Shown in pieces: positions 46,601 through 54,009 of a DNA stretch of 64,000 bases (its first letter is position 1; each line of letters begins with the position of its first letter). Position numbers and translations under genes: made by a program. The notes under the pieces are model-generated. The model did not search any database. It saw nothing but the letters and a program-made list of their open reading frames with translations, and was not told the DNA's origin. Origin of the DNA: Homarus americanus (lineage: Eukaryota; Arthropoda; Malacostraca; Decapoda; Nephropidae); assembly GCF_018991925.1 (NCBI RefSeq), contig NW_024720711.1, positions 3,743,332 to 3,807,331 of the forward strand, given 5' to 3'.

Positions 46601-48758
46601 TACTGGTACTGTATATGTATATTATTTTAAGAAAACTATGGTTACAGGACGAAAATACACACAAAAGTTTTTCCCTAAATACACCCTGCTGAAATGGGGG
46701 GTGCATCTTATATGCCCATGCATTTTATACGCCGTAAAATACAGTACTGTATTGTACTTATAACAGAGGTTTGTTTCCTTCTTGCTTATAGTACAGTAAT
46801 AGCATCCAGAGTCCCACTGTGGACACTAAGGGATATGTTATAGGACATAGGTGGCATAAGGAAAATTGTCCCCCTCCTAAATTATACAAAACAAATACAT
46901 AAAGGTGAGAAAGGTTAATGCTAAGTGAAAAGGTATGAATGTATAGTCAACAGCAGTTGTTTGTCCTGAACCAATCTACATGATGTGAGCCAAGTAATCT
47001 GAAAATATTTTATGAGGACGAGTTGACAGATATGCTTAAAATGGTCAAATATTTCAGATTTATGATCGAAGATTGCATAAAAATACATTTCTTGCATTCA
47101 AGGTAGTAGTTACCTGTACTGTAGTATCAATGTGCAAAATGTGGGAAAATAATGTTGAGAAATATATGACATTGTTTAATAATGAATGTCATTAAGCGCT
47201 GAAAAATACTCGTTGGCATCAGCAGTACAAATAATAATCTTATACGTCTGGTTCCCAGTTAAGAATCATCCTGCTGCAATGTTCCATATTTCTCAATAAA
47301 ATGATTTGACACATAAATACTAATTAAGTTATACTGTAAAGAAGAATGTATCTTTAGGCAATTTCCAATTATTAATCTTAAATAACTAAGCATATCTGTC
47401 AATTCTTCCCCAGTGTTACCAGATCACCTGCCTCATACCATACTGCTGTTGACTGTACATGACTTGAAATTAGAAAACATAATCATGTTTCTAGACTTAG
47501 AAATAGTTTCAAGTATAAAAACTAATCTTGAACACATTTGTTCAATGTACAAAATATTACTGTAATAATTTTCTTTAATATTTAAAGTTCTTGGAATACC
47601 TGTATTGTGATTTTATTGAACTGGAGATATATTGTATTTGTGCCAATAGAAGAGTCATGCAGGCCCAAGGGACGAAAGCAGGGAATTTGTATGGGTTAAG
47701 CATTCTGAGGCAGTCAATTTAGGAAAAACTACGTATTCATCTGTAATGTCAGTAAATGTAGTCCTTGGGCTGGCGATTGCTACCAAAAATGTATTTTAAC
47801 GAGAGGACATGTTAGAATAGGCTGTGTTAGTAGGATTTACTGATACATTAATGTCCTGCAGCGGAAATTCAAGGAGAAACACCGAGAAGAGGCCCACAGG
47901 AAGCGTCAGGAGGAACGCGAGGACCGTGTCGACACTATCTCCCCATACCTGCCACTCCTGCTGGTGAGATACACGCACATAATCACTCTCTAATAACACC
48001 ATTTTCTAGTGAGCATCATTCACTCCCATTCACCTCTACCACTGGCTAATGACAACACATATCTACTAACTGCTGGTAAGATACACTCAACCAACATTCA
48101 CTATCATCAGTTGTTGGCAAGTTACCACCACCACTGGCTGGTGACAACAACAACCATTCACTACCACAGCTTGCTGGTGTGTGACACCAATTACCACTCA
48201 ATGCCACCATCCAATAGTGTCATCCTGATAAAAAAATATCTTTCTCACATACACACTACATTAATGCACATGGCAACTATATATACACAACACTAGTGTC
48301 CTTGGTGACTATACACACATACACACAACACTAGTGTACACAATACAGTATTAATAGTTGCCACTCATGTTTGAGGCTGGAAAATTTCATTCCTGTTGTT
48401 AGAAATGTTGTGAACTAAGGCATAATGTCAACTCTCATGCTACATTCTTGTTTAATGTAAGTAAAATAAGAGAGTTTCTGGTGTTTTAGATATTAACCTT
48501 TGAATACTTTACTGATTACTCAAGAATTGCTGTGACTTGCAAACTAACTTTACTAATCTGTTGTATGCTCTTCGGTAAAAAAAATTATCATTTGTATATT
48601 TATTTAAATCATTGTAAAGAGTATAGCATGGCAGATATTTATGTTTGCAGGATGACAGTGAGAGAGACATAGGAGAAATGGTGAGAGAGAGGTGTCTACA
48701 AGACCTACGGGAGCGCCTCGCCCTCAGAGCCAACCTCTTGCAAGACAGACTTGATCAG
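28903..48758 (+). CDS. DRC7: DRC7 (CCDC135/lost boys), 14 exons, 3' end missing
   Basis: Exons: 28903-29058, 30373-30498, 33656-33849, 34412-34585, 36086-36319, 37474-37744, 38090-38215, 38798-38921, 41474-41552, 42689-42806, 43679-43882, 45442-45660, 47862-47963, 48651-48758. DRC7 is a subunit of the nexin-dynein regulatory complex of motile axonemes. Matches to the family run in order: an N-terminal RRRYNSLY helix, a transglutaminase-like segment, HFWVVVLPPG...NHTNYW, a WREEVYSGVVVRHYSPF block, TALTPDMTQGF, and C-terminal coiled coil. About 746 codons are seen; the last 70-80 family residues are absent. Exons 3 and 8 need small indels to keep frame. The start is supported by an upstream in-frame stop and the X-box. 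Confidence 0.9.
29203..29485 (+). mobile_element. GGGGTGGATCC MITE family, copy 3
   Basis: Internal CAATATCATGGGCATTTTGA and TTGAAGCCATGTG match copy 1. The right end reads ATAGATCCACCCCTGCATGG, the inverted terminal motif. The left end is decayed (GGAGGAACATCAAAAAGCC). In DRC7 intron 1. Confidence 0.8.
29720..29850 (-). repeat. Interstitial (TTAGG)n-like array within a dispersed repeat
   Basis: About six CCTAA pentamers (29734-29762), followed by AAAGAAACCTACCTAAC and ACCTAACTTCCTAGCTG. This is the reverse complement of the repeats at 25.7 and 26.05 kb. TTAGG is the ancestral arthropod telomere unit, but here it is part of an interspersed repeat. Confidence 0.7.
30373..30498 (+). CDS. DRC7: DRC7 exon 2
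   Basis: 42 codons, phase 0 both ends: VVPSRVPHPQLLLMQDAARV then LSDMITYTPPQPPPSL, aligning without gaps to the family segment ending ...DPLKPPS. The donor GTAAGT at 30499 is the first of three tandem copies of a 38-bp unit. Confidence 0.88.
30471..30584 (+). repeat. 38-bp tandem repeat carrying three splice donors
   Basis: Three copies of a 38-bp unit containing CCTCCGCCCTCCCTG/GTAAGT give candidate donors at 30499, 30537 and 30575. Because 38 is not a multiple of 3, using donor 2 or 3 would shift the frame; donor 2 would read a stop at its own TAA if retained. Confidence 0.93.
31632..31670. repeat. (CA)n microsatellite
   Basis: About 39 bp of pure CA dinucleotide in DRC7 intron 2. Confidence 0.95.
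31754..32366. repeat. 31-bp minisatellite, about 20 copies
   Basis: Unit ATCATGCACCTGTAGTGTGT plus ATTGTGTGTAT, highly homogeneous with scattered TGCACC/TGTACC and GTGTAT/ATAT variants. It occupies about 0.6 kb of DRC7 intron 2. Confidence 0.96.
33656..33849 (+). CDS. DRC7: DRC7 exon 3 with 1-nt frameshift and GC donor
   Basis: Acceptor TTTATGTGTCAG. VVVKAQEGSGAECALVVASV and LLGAGYHA align column for column to the family's transglutaminase-like segment. After CCCC at 33772-33775 the homologous reading moves to the next frame (VVQGSAQPTLVARDTSHLPC then PYLEHQQE). One missing base explains this: the length is 194 nt, and 195 would be 65 codons. In that frame the exon ends at GAG/GCAAGT, a GC-type donor in phase 0 as the next exon needs. 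At the family's Cys position (G-x-C-x-D) this sequence has Gly (GSGAE). Confidence 0.75.
34000..34312. repeat. CCGGAA-rich transposon relic, copy 2
   Basis: Words such as GGAATTTTCCAGTTACCGGA recur, and the block ends ATTCCAGGTAACGGAGATAT-TACTGTA, a plausible pogo-type end next to TA. In DRC7 intron 3. Similar to 16568-16830 and 41940-42565. Confidence 0.45.
34412..34585 (+). CDS. DRC7: DRC7 exon 4
   Basis: 58 codons, phase 0 both ends: SSKYSVRSPPDLRSHYALIM matches the family's KKYTIKPPRDL region, followed by a basic coiled-coil stretch ERARRRRAAQ with seven Gln in a row. Confidence 0.88.
36086..36319 (+). CDS. DRC7: DRC7 exon 5
   Basis: 78 codons: LHFWVVVLPPGRGVTTPTFI, ESTTGQVLSL, and LFNHTNYWACTKYNQAISCD. 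This is the most conserved DRC7 block (His and Asn-Tyr-Trp of the transglutaminase-like fold). TTGCAG acceptor, GTAAGT donor. Confidence 0.93.
37474..37744 (+). CDS. DRC7: DRC7 exon 6
   Basis: Begins FDLSDRSVWMPLMDDG, matching the family's FDLGDPxxWEYML; this fixes the acceptor at ACCATATAG. The middle (His/Gln/Ser-rich) corresponds to the variable acidic linker. Donor GTGAGT, phase 1. Confidence 0.82.
38090..38215 (+). CDS. DRC7: DRC7 exon 7
   Basis: Phase 1 in and out: ALIERFPGGWREEVYSGVVV then RHYSPFSHPRGATLIFTFFS. It corresponds to the family segment FETRCPNGKK...YxxxxLExxAPY. TTGACAG acceptor, GTGAGT donor. Confidence 0.88.
38798..38921 (+). CDS. DRC7: DRC7 exon 8 with frameshift
   Basis: Enters in the frame GSVKEVWEKYEQREDGL (family: EIKEWYQNRED). 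The downstream half matches the family only in the next frame (TDLLQGTIVETFANTRKDTL, like ...DYFKPGHPQAL). That frame gives a phase 1 donor (GTGAGT at 38922) agreeing with the next acceptor. A 2-nt loss or 1-nt gain between about 38848 and 38865 is implied. Confidence 0.68.
40310..41110. mobile_element. Foldback element with about 100-bp inverted arms
   Basis: 40310-40428 and 41013-41110 are imperfect inverted copies: GGCAACATTGTTAGGGAGAG with GTAAACAAGAGA and AGCTCATCTGGGAT in one, and their complements in the other. About 590 bp of non-coding sequence separates them. In DRC7 intron 8. Confidence 0.7.
41474..41552 (+). CDS. DRC7: DRC7 exon 9
   Basis: VDDHNHVPGEEVFMFYSRFR and VDAL match the family's VIEFYETARVDGL. 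The acceptor is either 41474 or 41477 (CAG repeats), both phase 1. Donor GTAAGA, phase 2. Confidence 0.78.
41940..42565. repeat. CCGGAA-rich transposon relics, copies 3 and 4
   Basis: Two degenerate blocks, 41940-42145 and 42405-42565. The second ends CTGGCTAATGGGGATATTACT, like the end at 34312. They lie in DRC7 intron 9, just before exon 10. Confidence 0.42.
42689..42806 (+). CDS. DRC7: DRC7 exon 10
   Basis: SRVIGETTWREEYDERPDLL then LARTVTFGNSD match the family's ...YYQGRPDFLxYRHxxFG. Acceptor TTTTGATAG, donor GTAAGT; phases 2 to 0 consistent. Confidence 0.9.
43126..43281 (+). mobile_element. GGGGTGGATCC MITE family, copy 4 (short, both ends)
   Basis: Left CAGGGGTGGATCCAGGAGTG, right TTGATATTCCTGGATCTGCCCCTG: about 20-bp inverted ends on a 156-bp element. 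The interior keeps TTTTCATCAGAAAATTCC shared with other copies. In DRC7 intron 10. Confidence 0.85.
43679..43882 (+). CDS. DRC7: DRC7 exon 11
   Basis: 68 codons: RIEEEFGCPDNM, VVQRRVFQVSESKILLVYHY, and TALTPDMTQGFQ (family: AERVFLVAEERIQLRYH and MTPDMCISFE). Phase 0 both ends. Confidence 0.93.
43889..44025. repeat. Pogo/Tc1-like terminal repeat fragment
   Basis: CAATTTAACGGAATCCGATG and AACGAACTCTTAATTTAACG, with an inverted ...GTTCGTTAAATCGAGATTAA about 60 bp later. It resembles the ATTTAACGGA-type ends of pogo-group transposons. It begins 7 bp after the DRC7 exon 11 donor. Confidence 0.5.
45442..45660 (+). CDS. DRC7: DRC7 exon 12
   Basis: 73 codons starting PDPSVEGPAMPQLWAVLEAE, then an acidic/basic coiled coil and LPHMFDIQRNETVQYILKQ, like the family's ISIYDTKRNEKSKEY. 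Acceptor TGATGGCAG, donor GTAATT. Confidence 0.92.
45993..46195. mobile_element. Degenerate pogo-like MITE
   Basis: Starts TACAGTAAACCCATGTTATTC and ends near CGCGAATGACAAGAGTATTG, with weak inverted similarity of the ends. A second TIR-like word (CAGTACTACCTTAGTTTTGA) lies inside. In DRC7 intron 12. Confidence 0.4.
47862..47963 (+). CDS. DRC7: DRC7 exon 13
   Basis: 34 codons: RKFKEKHREEAHRKRQEERE then DRVDTISPYLPLLL, like ...HLRQVETQLDYLAPFLAQL. Phase 0. The donor context CTGCTG/GTGAGATACAC is echoed at 48071-48087. Confidence 0.9.
48651..48758 (+). CDS. DRC7: DRC7 exon 14 (last one visible)
   Basis: 36 codons: DDSERDIGEMVRERCLQDLR then ERLALRANLLQDRLDQ, like RLKDECLSDFKQRLINKANLIQARF. Donor GTACTC, phase 0. 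The following family residues (QQWYQ...YCSQAMFRIRILEQR) were not found before the gap. Confidence 0.92.
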
Positions 48759-48939
48759 GTACTCTTCTACCCCCCCTCCATCCTTGACCATTTTTTCAAA
48801 GTTACTTATTTCGAGTTACAGTAGTGTGGTAAATGTATATAAAAATGTACATCAGCACCTGTTTTTCTAATCAGTTTCAATACAATAACTCAGGAAAAAA
48901 TATTCTTTAATTACTCAAAAGATGCATCAGTACTTGTGG

Positions 48940-49320
48940 ATGAATGAACACCACAGGATGTAAAGATCAAGGCAAGTGTAAGGATTACAGGATTTATGAA
49001 GATCATGGGCACAAAAAATTAAGTTCAGGGCTGTGTGAAAATAATACGATAAATAAAGGTCATAGGTTGTGTGAAGATAATTGGTTATTTGATGATAATG
49101 AGATGTGTGAAGATTACAGGACACTGGAAGATTATGAGTTACATAAAGATGCTGAGGTGTATGAAGATCACAGACTGAAAATCATGGAGTCTGCAAAAGT
49201 CATGAAGTGTGGGAAGATCACATGATATAAAGATAAATGGGTGCAAAAAGATCAGGTATTGTGTGAAGATCAGAGGGTGTATGAAGATTTAAGGTGCCTA
49301 CAAAGATCATGGGGTAGTGA
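48940..49320 (+). repeat. Degenerate tandem repeat, GTGAAGATCA-type unit
   Basis: Irregular repeats around TGTATGAAGATCACAG / TGTGTGAAGATAAT / GGAAGATTATGAG, spaced about 24 bp. A short open frame crosses it but has no domain and no DRC7 similarity. It lies after DRC7 exon 14. Confidence 0.6.
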
Positions 49321-49608
49321 AGACCATAAAATTTGTGAACCTAATGCATGGGGTGTATGCAGATCACTAGGTGGTAAAAAATAAATAAATACGTAAATAA
49401 ATAAAATTACGGGGATTAGCCCACCCGGGCACAGGTCACTGACCCACATCGGGGCCTGGTTGGTGATAATGTAATAATATTAATAATGATAATGCTAATA
49501 ATAATAATAATAGTAATAAAGAACCATAAAGAAATGCAAAAATGAAAAAAAAATCAAGAATAAGAAACAATGTACCTGTATGTATGTTGTGTTGTCAATA
49601 GTAAGAGA

Positions 49609-49700
49609 AACAATTGAGATCCTGCAATTATGTGTAAATGAGGCAGAAAGTCAGATCAGCAACCTGGGACTTGGTCACAATTTTTGTGATGCCATATGTT
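49609..49700 (+). repeat. Dispersed SINE-core-like repeat, copy 3
   Basis: Best preserved of the three copies: GGCAGAAAGTCAGATCAGCA then CCTGGGACTTGGTCACAAT and TTTTGTGATGCCATATG. Preceded at 49380-49470 by an (ATAAATA)-rich segment. Confidence 0.78.
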
Positions 49701-49907
49701 CTTTGACTTTTCCATTTTTTATTCACGGTTTCTGTGCTGGTTCATATTTATTTACTAAAGTGGTTAATGTTTTAAAGCAAATTCTATTGAAATATGAATG
49801 GCAAATGAACAAAAATGAATAGAGGGACTTAAATGAGGTAGGTTAGGGAAAGGTACTTTGAAAATGCATGTTTTATTTCCGTACTATGTACTATTAACCG
49901 ACCTTTT

Positions 49908-50007
49908 NNNNNNNNNNNNNNNNNNNNNNNNNNNNNNNNNNNNNNNNNNNNNNNNNNNNNNNNNNNNNNNNNNNNNNNNNNNNNNNNNNNNNNNNNNNNN
50001 NNNNNNN
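49908..50007. other. Assembly gap, exactly 100 N
   Basis: A run of 100 N, the usual placeholder for a gap of unknown size. Gene-like sequence on the left gives way to satellite-rich sequence on the right. Confidence 0.99.
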
Positions 50008-50160
50008 AGGCACCCGATCACGGATCACCTGAACATTAGGCACCCAGGATCACCTGAACTTTAGGCACCCCAGGATCCCTGAACTTAGGTACCTGCTTGG
50101 CACCCCGGGATCACCTGAACTTTAGGCACCCAGGATCATCTGAACTTTAGGCACCTTGGG
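50008..50160. repeat. Short tandem repeat, GGCACCCAGGATCACCTGAA unit
   Basis: Five to six irregular copies of AGGCACCCAGGATCACCTGA plus ACTTT directly after the gap. Confidence 0.85.
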
Positions 50161-50199
50161 GATCATCTGCTTTGGCGGTTCGCCAAAAGTGCCGGAACG

Positions 50200-50835
50200 A
50201 CAGGTCCGGACCTGTACTGTGTCCTGTACTGTACGCTCCTTGAGGACATCCGTTGATATCCCTGTGTCCTGTACTGTACGCTCCTTGAGGACATCCGTTG
50301 ATGTCCCTGTGTCCTTGTATCACGCTCCTTGAACATCCGTTGGTGTCCCTGTGTCCTGTACTGTACGCTCCTTGAGGACCTCCGTTGATATCCTTGTGTC
50401 CTGTTATCGCCCTTGAGGACATCCGTTGATGTCCCTGTGTCCTGCTGTACGCTCCTTGAAGCCGTTGATGTCCTGTGTCCTGTACTGTACGCTCCTTGAG
50501 GACATCCGTTGATGTCCCTGTGTCCTGTACTGTACGCTCCTTGAGGACATCCGTTGATATCCCTGTGTCCTGTACTGTACGCTCCTTGAGGACATCCGTT
50601 GATATCCCTGTGTCGTCTACTGTACGCTCCTTGAAGACACCCGTTGATATCCCTGTGTCCTGTACTGTACGCTCCTTGAGGACATCCGTTGATATCCCTG
50701 TGTCGTCTACTGTACGCTCCTTGAAGACACCCGTTGATATCCCTGTGTCCTGTACTGTACGCTCCTTGAGGACAACCGTTGGTATCCCTGTGTCCTCTAC
50801 TGTACGCCCCTTGAGGACACTTGTTGGTAACCCTG
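50200..50835. repeat. 45-bp minisatellite, about 14 copies
   Basis: Unit CTGTACTGTACGCTCCTTGA plus GGACATCCGTTGATATCCCTGTGTC. Because 45 is a multiple of 3, frames stay open on both strands over the regular part (50475-50870); near the gap the units are broken by indels. I see no evidence that it is coding. Confidence 0.93.
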
Positions 50836-51109
50836 CGTCATCTGTGCCTTGCGTGTTCGCAGGTATTTGGGACATTTTACTACAGTGTGTTGAGACCTCC
50901 TTCGTGACGTTTACATATTCTTACCTCCGTCTGGGGATCAACAATCACGGTGTCTTTATAGCCGCGAGTCTGAGAGTGTAGGTTGATTTATGTACAGGGT
51001 AATAGACTCGAGCAGTTCATTAGATCACGAAAGGGATTGCATGAAGTCACACAACGTTTGACAGACACTCAGAATAAAGCGGCGGGACACTTTGCCTTTA
51101 TGCCATTAA

Positions 51110-51320
51110 AGAAAACGAGATATCTTTTATGCCATTTCAGAAAACGAGAAATCTTTTATGCCATTACAGAAAACGGGGTTCTCCTCACCACAAAAAAGCA
51201 ACCTTTCTCATTCCACAGAAAACGCATCACCTGCCACACCACAGAAAACGCATCACCTGCCACACCACAGAAAACGCATCACCTGCCACACCACAGAAAA
51301 CGCATCGTCCATCACTCAAG
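51110..51320. repeat. AGAAAACG-containing tandem repeats
   Basis: About three copies of a 30-bp unit (TTTTATGCCATTACAGAAAACGAG type) followed by about four of a 26-bp unit (CAGAAAACGCATCACCTGCC plus ACACCA). Confidence 0.88.
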
Positions 51321-51529
51321 AGAAAACGCAAATATTCCATAATGGGACACATAAATATCCCTGACACATTACTGTGCGTAAGTAAAATCAGCAATCCGTC
51401 AGTGGTAATCACAACTCGAGGACAAATTTACACAATGCTAACTCAACTTTGAGCCGAATTTATGATCAGAGAAAGAAACAGATAATTAGAGAGAAAGTCT
51501 TGGAGTATAAAGAATGGATAAACGAACGT

Positions 51530-51532
<3 letters not shown>

Positions 51533-51585
<53 letters not shown>

Positions 51586-51610
51586 GGTGTGATTGATGGT
51601 TGTATGTGTG

Positions 51611-51649
<39 letters not shown>
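51533..51649. repeat. (GA)n and (ATT)n microsatellites
   Basis: GA repeat at about 51533-51580 and ATT repeat at about 51611-51649. Confidence 0.95.
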
Positions 51650-51789
51650 GGTATTTGTTGTTGATATACAGGCGGGATTGAATGTGTTTTTATTTTTATT
51701 TATTAATTAATTTGTTTGTTTGCTTGTTTGTACGTTTGTTTGTTTCTCTTGGCACATATAAATGAAGATAAAAAAGAAATACATGACGG

Positions 51790-52318
51790 ATATAGAGGCG
51801 GTATCACCATAACAACGACAGTTAGCATCCCGGGACGACAATATCACCATAGCAACGATAGTTAGCATCCCGGGACGACAATATCACCATAGCAACGACA
51901 GTCAGCATCCGGGACGACAATATCACCATAGCAACGACAGTCAGCATCCTTGGGACGACAATATCACCACTTAGCAACGACAGTCAGCATCCCGGGACGA
52001 CAATATCCCCATAGCAACGACAGTCAGCATCGGGACGACAATATCACCGCCAAGCAACGACAGTCAGCATCCGGGGCGACAATATCACCATAGCAACGAC
52101 GGTCAACTCGGGACGACAATATCACCATAGCAACGACAGTCAGCATCCGGGACGACAATATCACCGCCAACAGCGACAATTACAGCATCCCGGGACATAA
52201 TATCACCATAGCAGCGACAGTCAGCATCCGGGACGACAATATCACCATAGCAACGATGGTCAGCATCGGGACGACAATATCACCATAGCAACGACAGTCA
52301 GCATCCGGGACGACAATA
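51790..52318. repeat. 40-bp minisatellite, part 1
   Basis: About 13 copies of AGCAACGACAGTCAGCATCC plus CGGGACGACAATATCACCAT, with variants. The array resumes at 53700 after the hAT insertion. Confidence 0.94.
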
Positions 52319-52352
52319 TGCATCACCGGCGCCAAGCTGGGGGGCGGGGCGG

Positions 52353-52717
52353 TCCCGGGCGGCACTTTTGGGTCTGCTCATCACCCATATCTGCAGCTAC
52401 TGGAGACGTTAATCCATCCCTTTGTATCGGCGGCAAGTTAATCCTTGTCGTGTCTGACCTAACACCTGACCCACATCATCACGGCCACGTCATGAGCTAC
52501 ACCCTTGCTATGCGCCCCCCGCCACACACACAACCTGTAACCTGTTGAGGATTAAGGAAACAACTTCAAACAAGTACGCCAGTGAGCTCATGTGGTGTGG
52601 GTCAGGTGTTAGGTCAGACACGACGAGGATTAACTTGCCGCCGATACAAAGGGAAGGATTAACGTCTCCAGTAGCTGCAGATATGGGTGATGAGCAGACC
52701 CAAAAGTGCCGCCCCCC
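52353..52717. repeat. Large inverted repeat in hAT left end
   Basis: 52353-52500 and 52582-52717 are inverse complements over about 130 bp (for example CTACTGGAGACGTTAATCCA against its complement), with an about 80-bp spacer. The left terminal part of the element was copied in inverted orientation next to the ORF. Confidence 0.85.
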
Positions 52718-52724
52718 AAAAGTG

Positions 52725-53311
52725 AAGGATCACGAGATGCTGAAATGCCATACGACATTGAATTGAGGAGAGAAATGTTTTCTTCGCTGGACAGAGTGAT
52801 CCAAGAAATAACTTTGAGATTTCAACAGCTTCATGAACTTGCTGAGAAATATGCCTTCCTTACCCCATTGAATCTTTTGGATGATAAATATAAGTGTCAA
52901 ATAGATCACGATCACGACGACATTGATAAAGAGGAGTTCCTCGTTGAGAGAAAAAGACTTCAGCATTTTGTTGCTGTTGCTGCTATAACTATTAAAGACA
53001 GAATACAGACGTGGAAAGAAGGCCCCCTTGAACTTTTGCAGTTTATTCAAAAGTATAACCTTAGGAACTCGGTTCCAAATATAGTAATAATGCTGAGGAT
53101 TTTCCTCACAATTGCTGTTAGTGTTGCTACCTGTGAGAGGAGTTTTTCGAGACTAAAACTGATCAAGAATTACTTAAGATCTACTATGAGCACCTTGCGG
53201 TTGAGAAATCTTGCCATACTGTCTATAGAGCGACAATTGACAGATGAAATAGTTTTTGACAATGTCATTGAAGAATTTGCCAACAAAAAAACAAGAAAAG
53301 TTACTTTGTAG
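52725..53311 (+). pseudogene. hAT transposase C-terminal part
   Basis: About 195 codons: LRREMFSSLDRVIQEITLRF, AEKYAFLTPLNLL, and the hATC dimerisation block NSVPNIVIMLRIFLTIAVSV, ATCERSFSRLKLIKNYLRST, LRLRNLAILSIE. Typical of the ZMYM/KRBA-like hAT group. The DNA-binding and most of the catalytic N-terminal part are gone, so this is a truncated relic, although the remaining frame is unbroken. Confidence 0.87.
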
Positions 53312-53509
53312 AAAGTTGTAGTTTTCATTTCAGAAATAAAGATGGGCCTAATTTTTTACACTTTTTTTACTTTTTTCCCTATCCTATATGTCGGTTTTGC
53401 TTTTTGTTTAACTGTTACTTATAAAGTTTAAGTATGTTTGGTGTGTATTTAAAGCATACTATATTTGAGTATGTGAAAGTACAGTAATATTATAATGGTA
53501 CACAAACTA

Positions 53510-53513
<4 letters not shown>

Positions 53514-53561
<48 letters not shown>

Positions 53562-53564
53562 TCT

Positions 53565-53601
<37 letters not shown>
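53514..53601. repeat. (AT)n microsatellites
   Basis: Two AT runs separated by CTCTTTCT, inside the hAT element's 3' part. Confidence 0.95.
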
Positions 53602-53603
<2 letters not shown>

Positions 53604-53699
53604 TGAATCACTGTGCAATATATATTTTTTACGGCAGGGGCACAGGGGGGGGCAAACTCAAGGGCCGCCCCGGGCGGCACACACTCTAGCTACGCCACT

Positions 53700-53815
53700 G
53701 ACAATATCACCATAGCAACGACAGTCAGCATCCCGGGACGACAATATCACCATAGCAACGACAGTCAGCATCCCGGGACGACAATATCACCATAGCAACG
53801 ACAGTCAGCATCCCG
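53700..53815. repeat. 40-bp minisatellite, part 2
   Basis: Three further copies of the unit seen at 51790-52318, continuing the array past the hAT insertion. Confidence 0.94.
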
Positions 53816-54009
53816 AGGGAAAGAGAAAAAAAGGATTGGTAGATTATAGTATATATAAATAGGCCATTAGACTGACTTACGACCATCACATAAATATTCT
53901 TAAATTGATGTAAATGTGCAGTGACGTCACCCTAAACGACCTTTGACCCCCGAGTTTGGTAGTTTAGCTTGTTTGTCAGGTGTGTGTGTATGTCTCTTTG
54001 TCGAGTAGA

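Larger units (their letters stand above)
52324..53699 (+). mobile_element. hAT transposon relic inserted in the minisatellite
   Basis: The right end, read inverted, is CAGTGGCGTAGCTAGAGTGT, a widespread hAT terminus. The left end (CACCGGCGCCAAGCTGGGGG) is a degenerate form of it. Both ends carry GGGCGGCAC. The array on the right resumes with ACAATATC and on the left stops at ACAATATG, a likely 8-bp duplication with one difference. Contains a C-terminal transposase ORF and an inverted duplication of the left end. Confidence 0.8.

Noticed and set aside
48944..49225. Candidate terminal DRC7 exon (93-codon frame)
   Set aside because: It is a degenerate DNA repeat (YEDHR-like units) and has no similarity to the DRC7 C-terminus.
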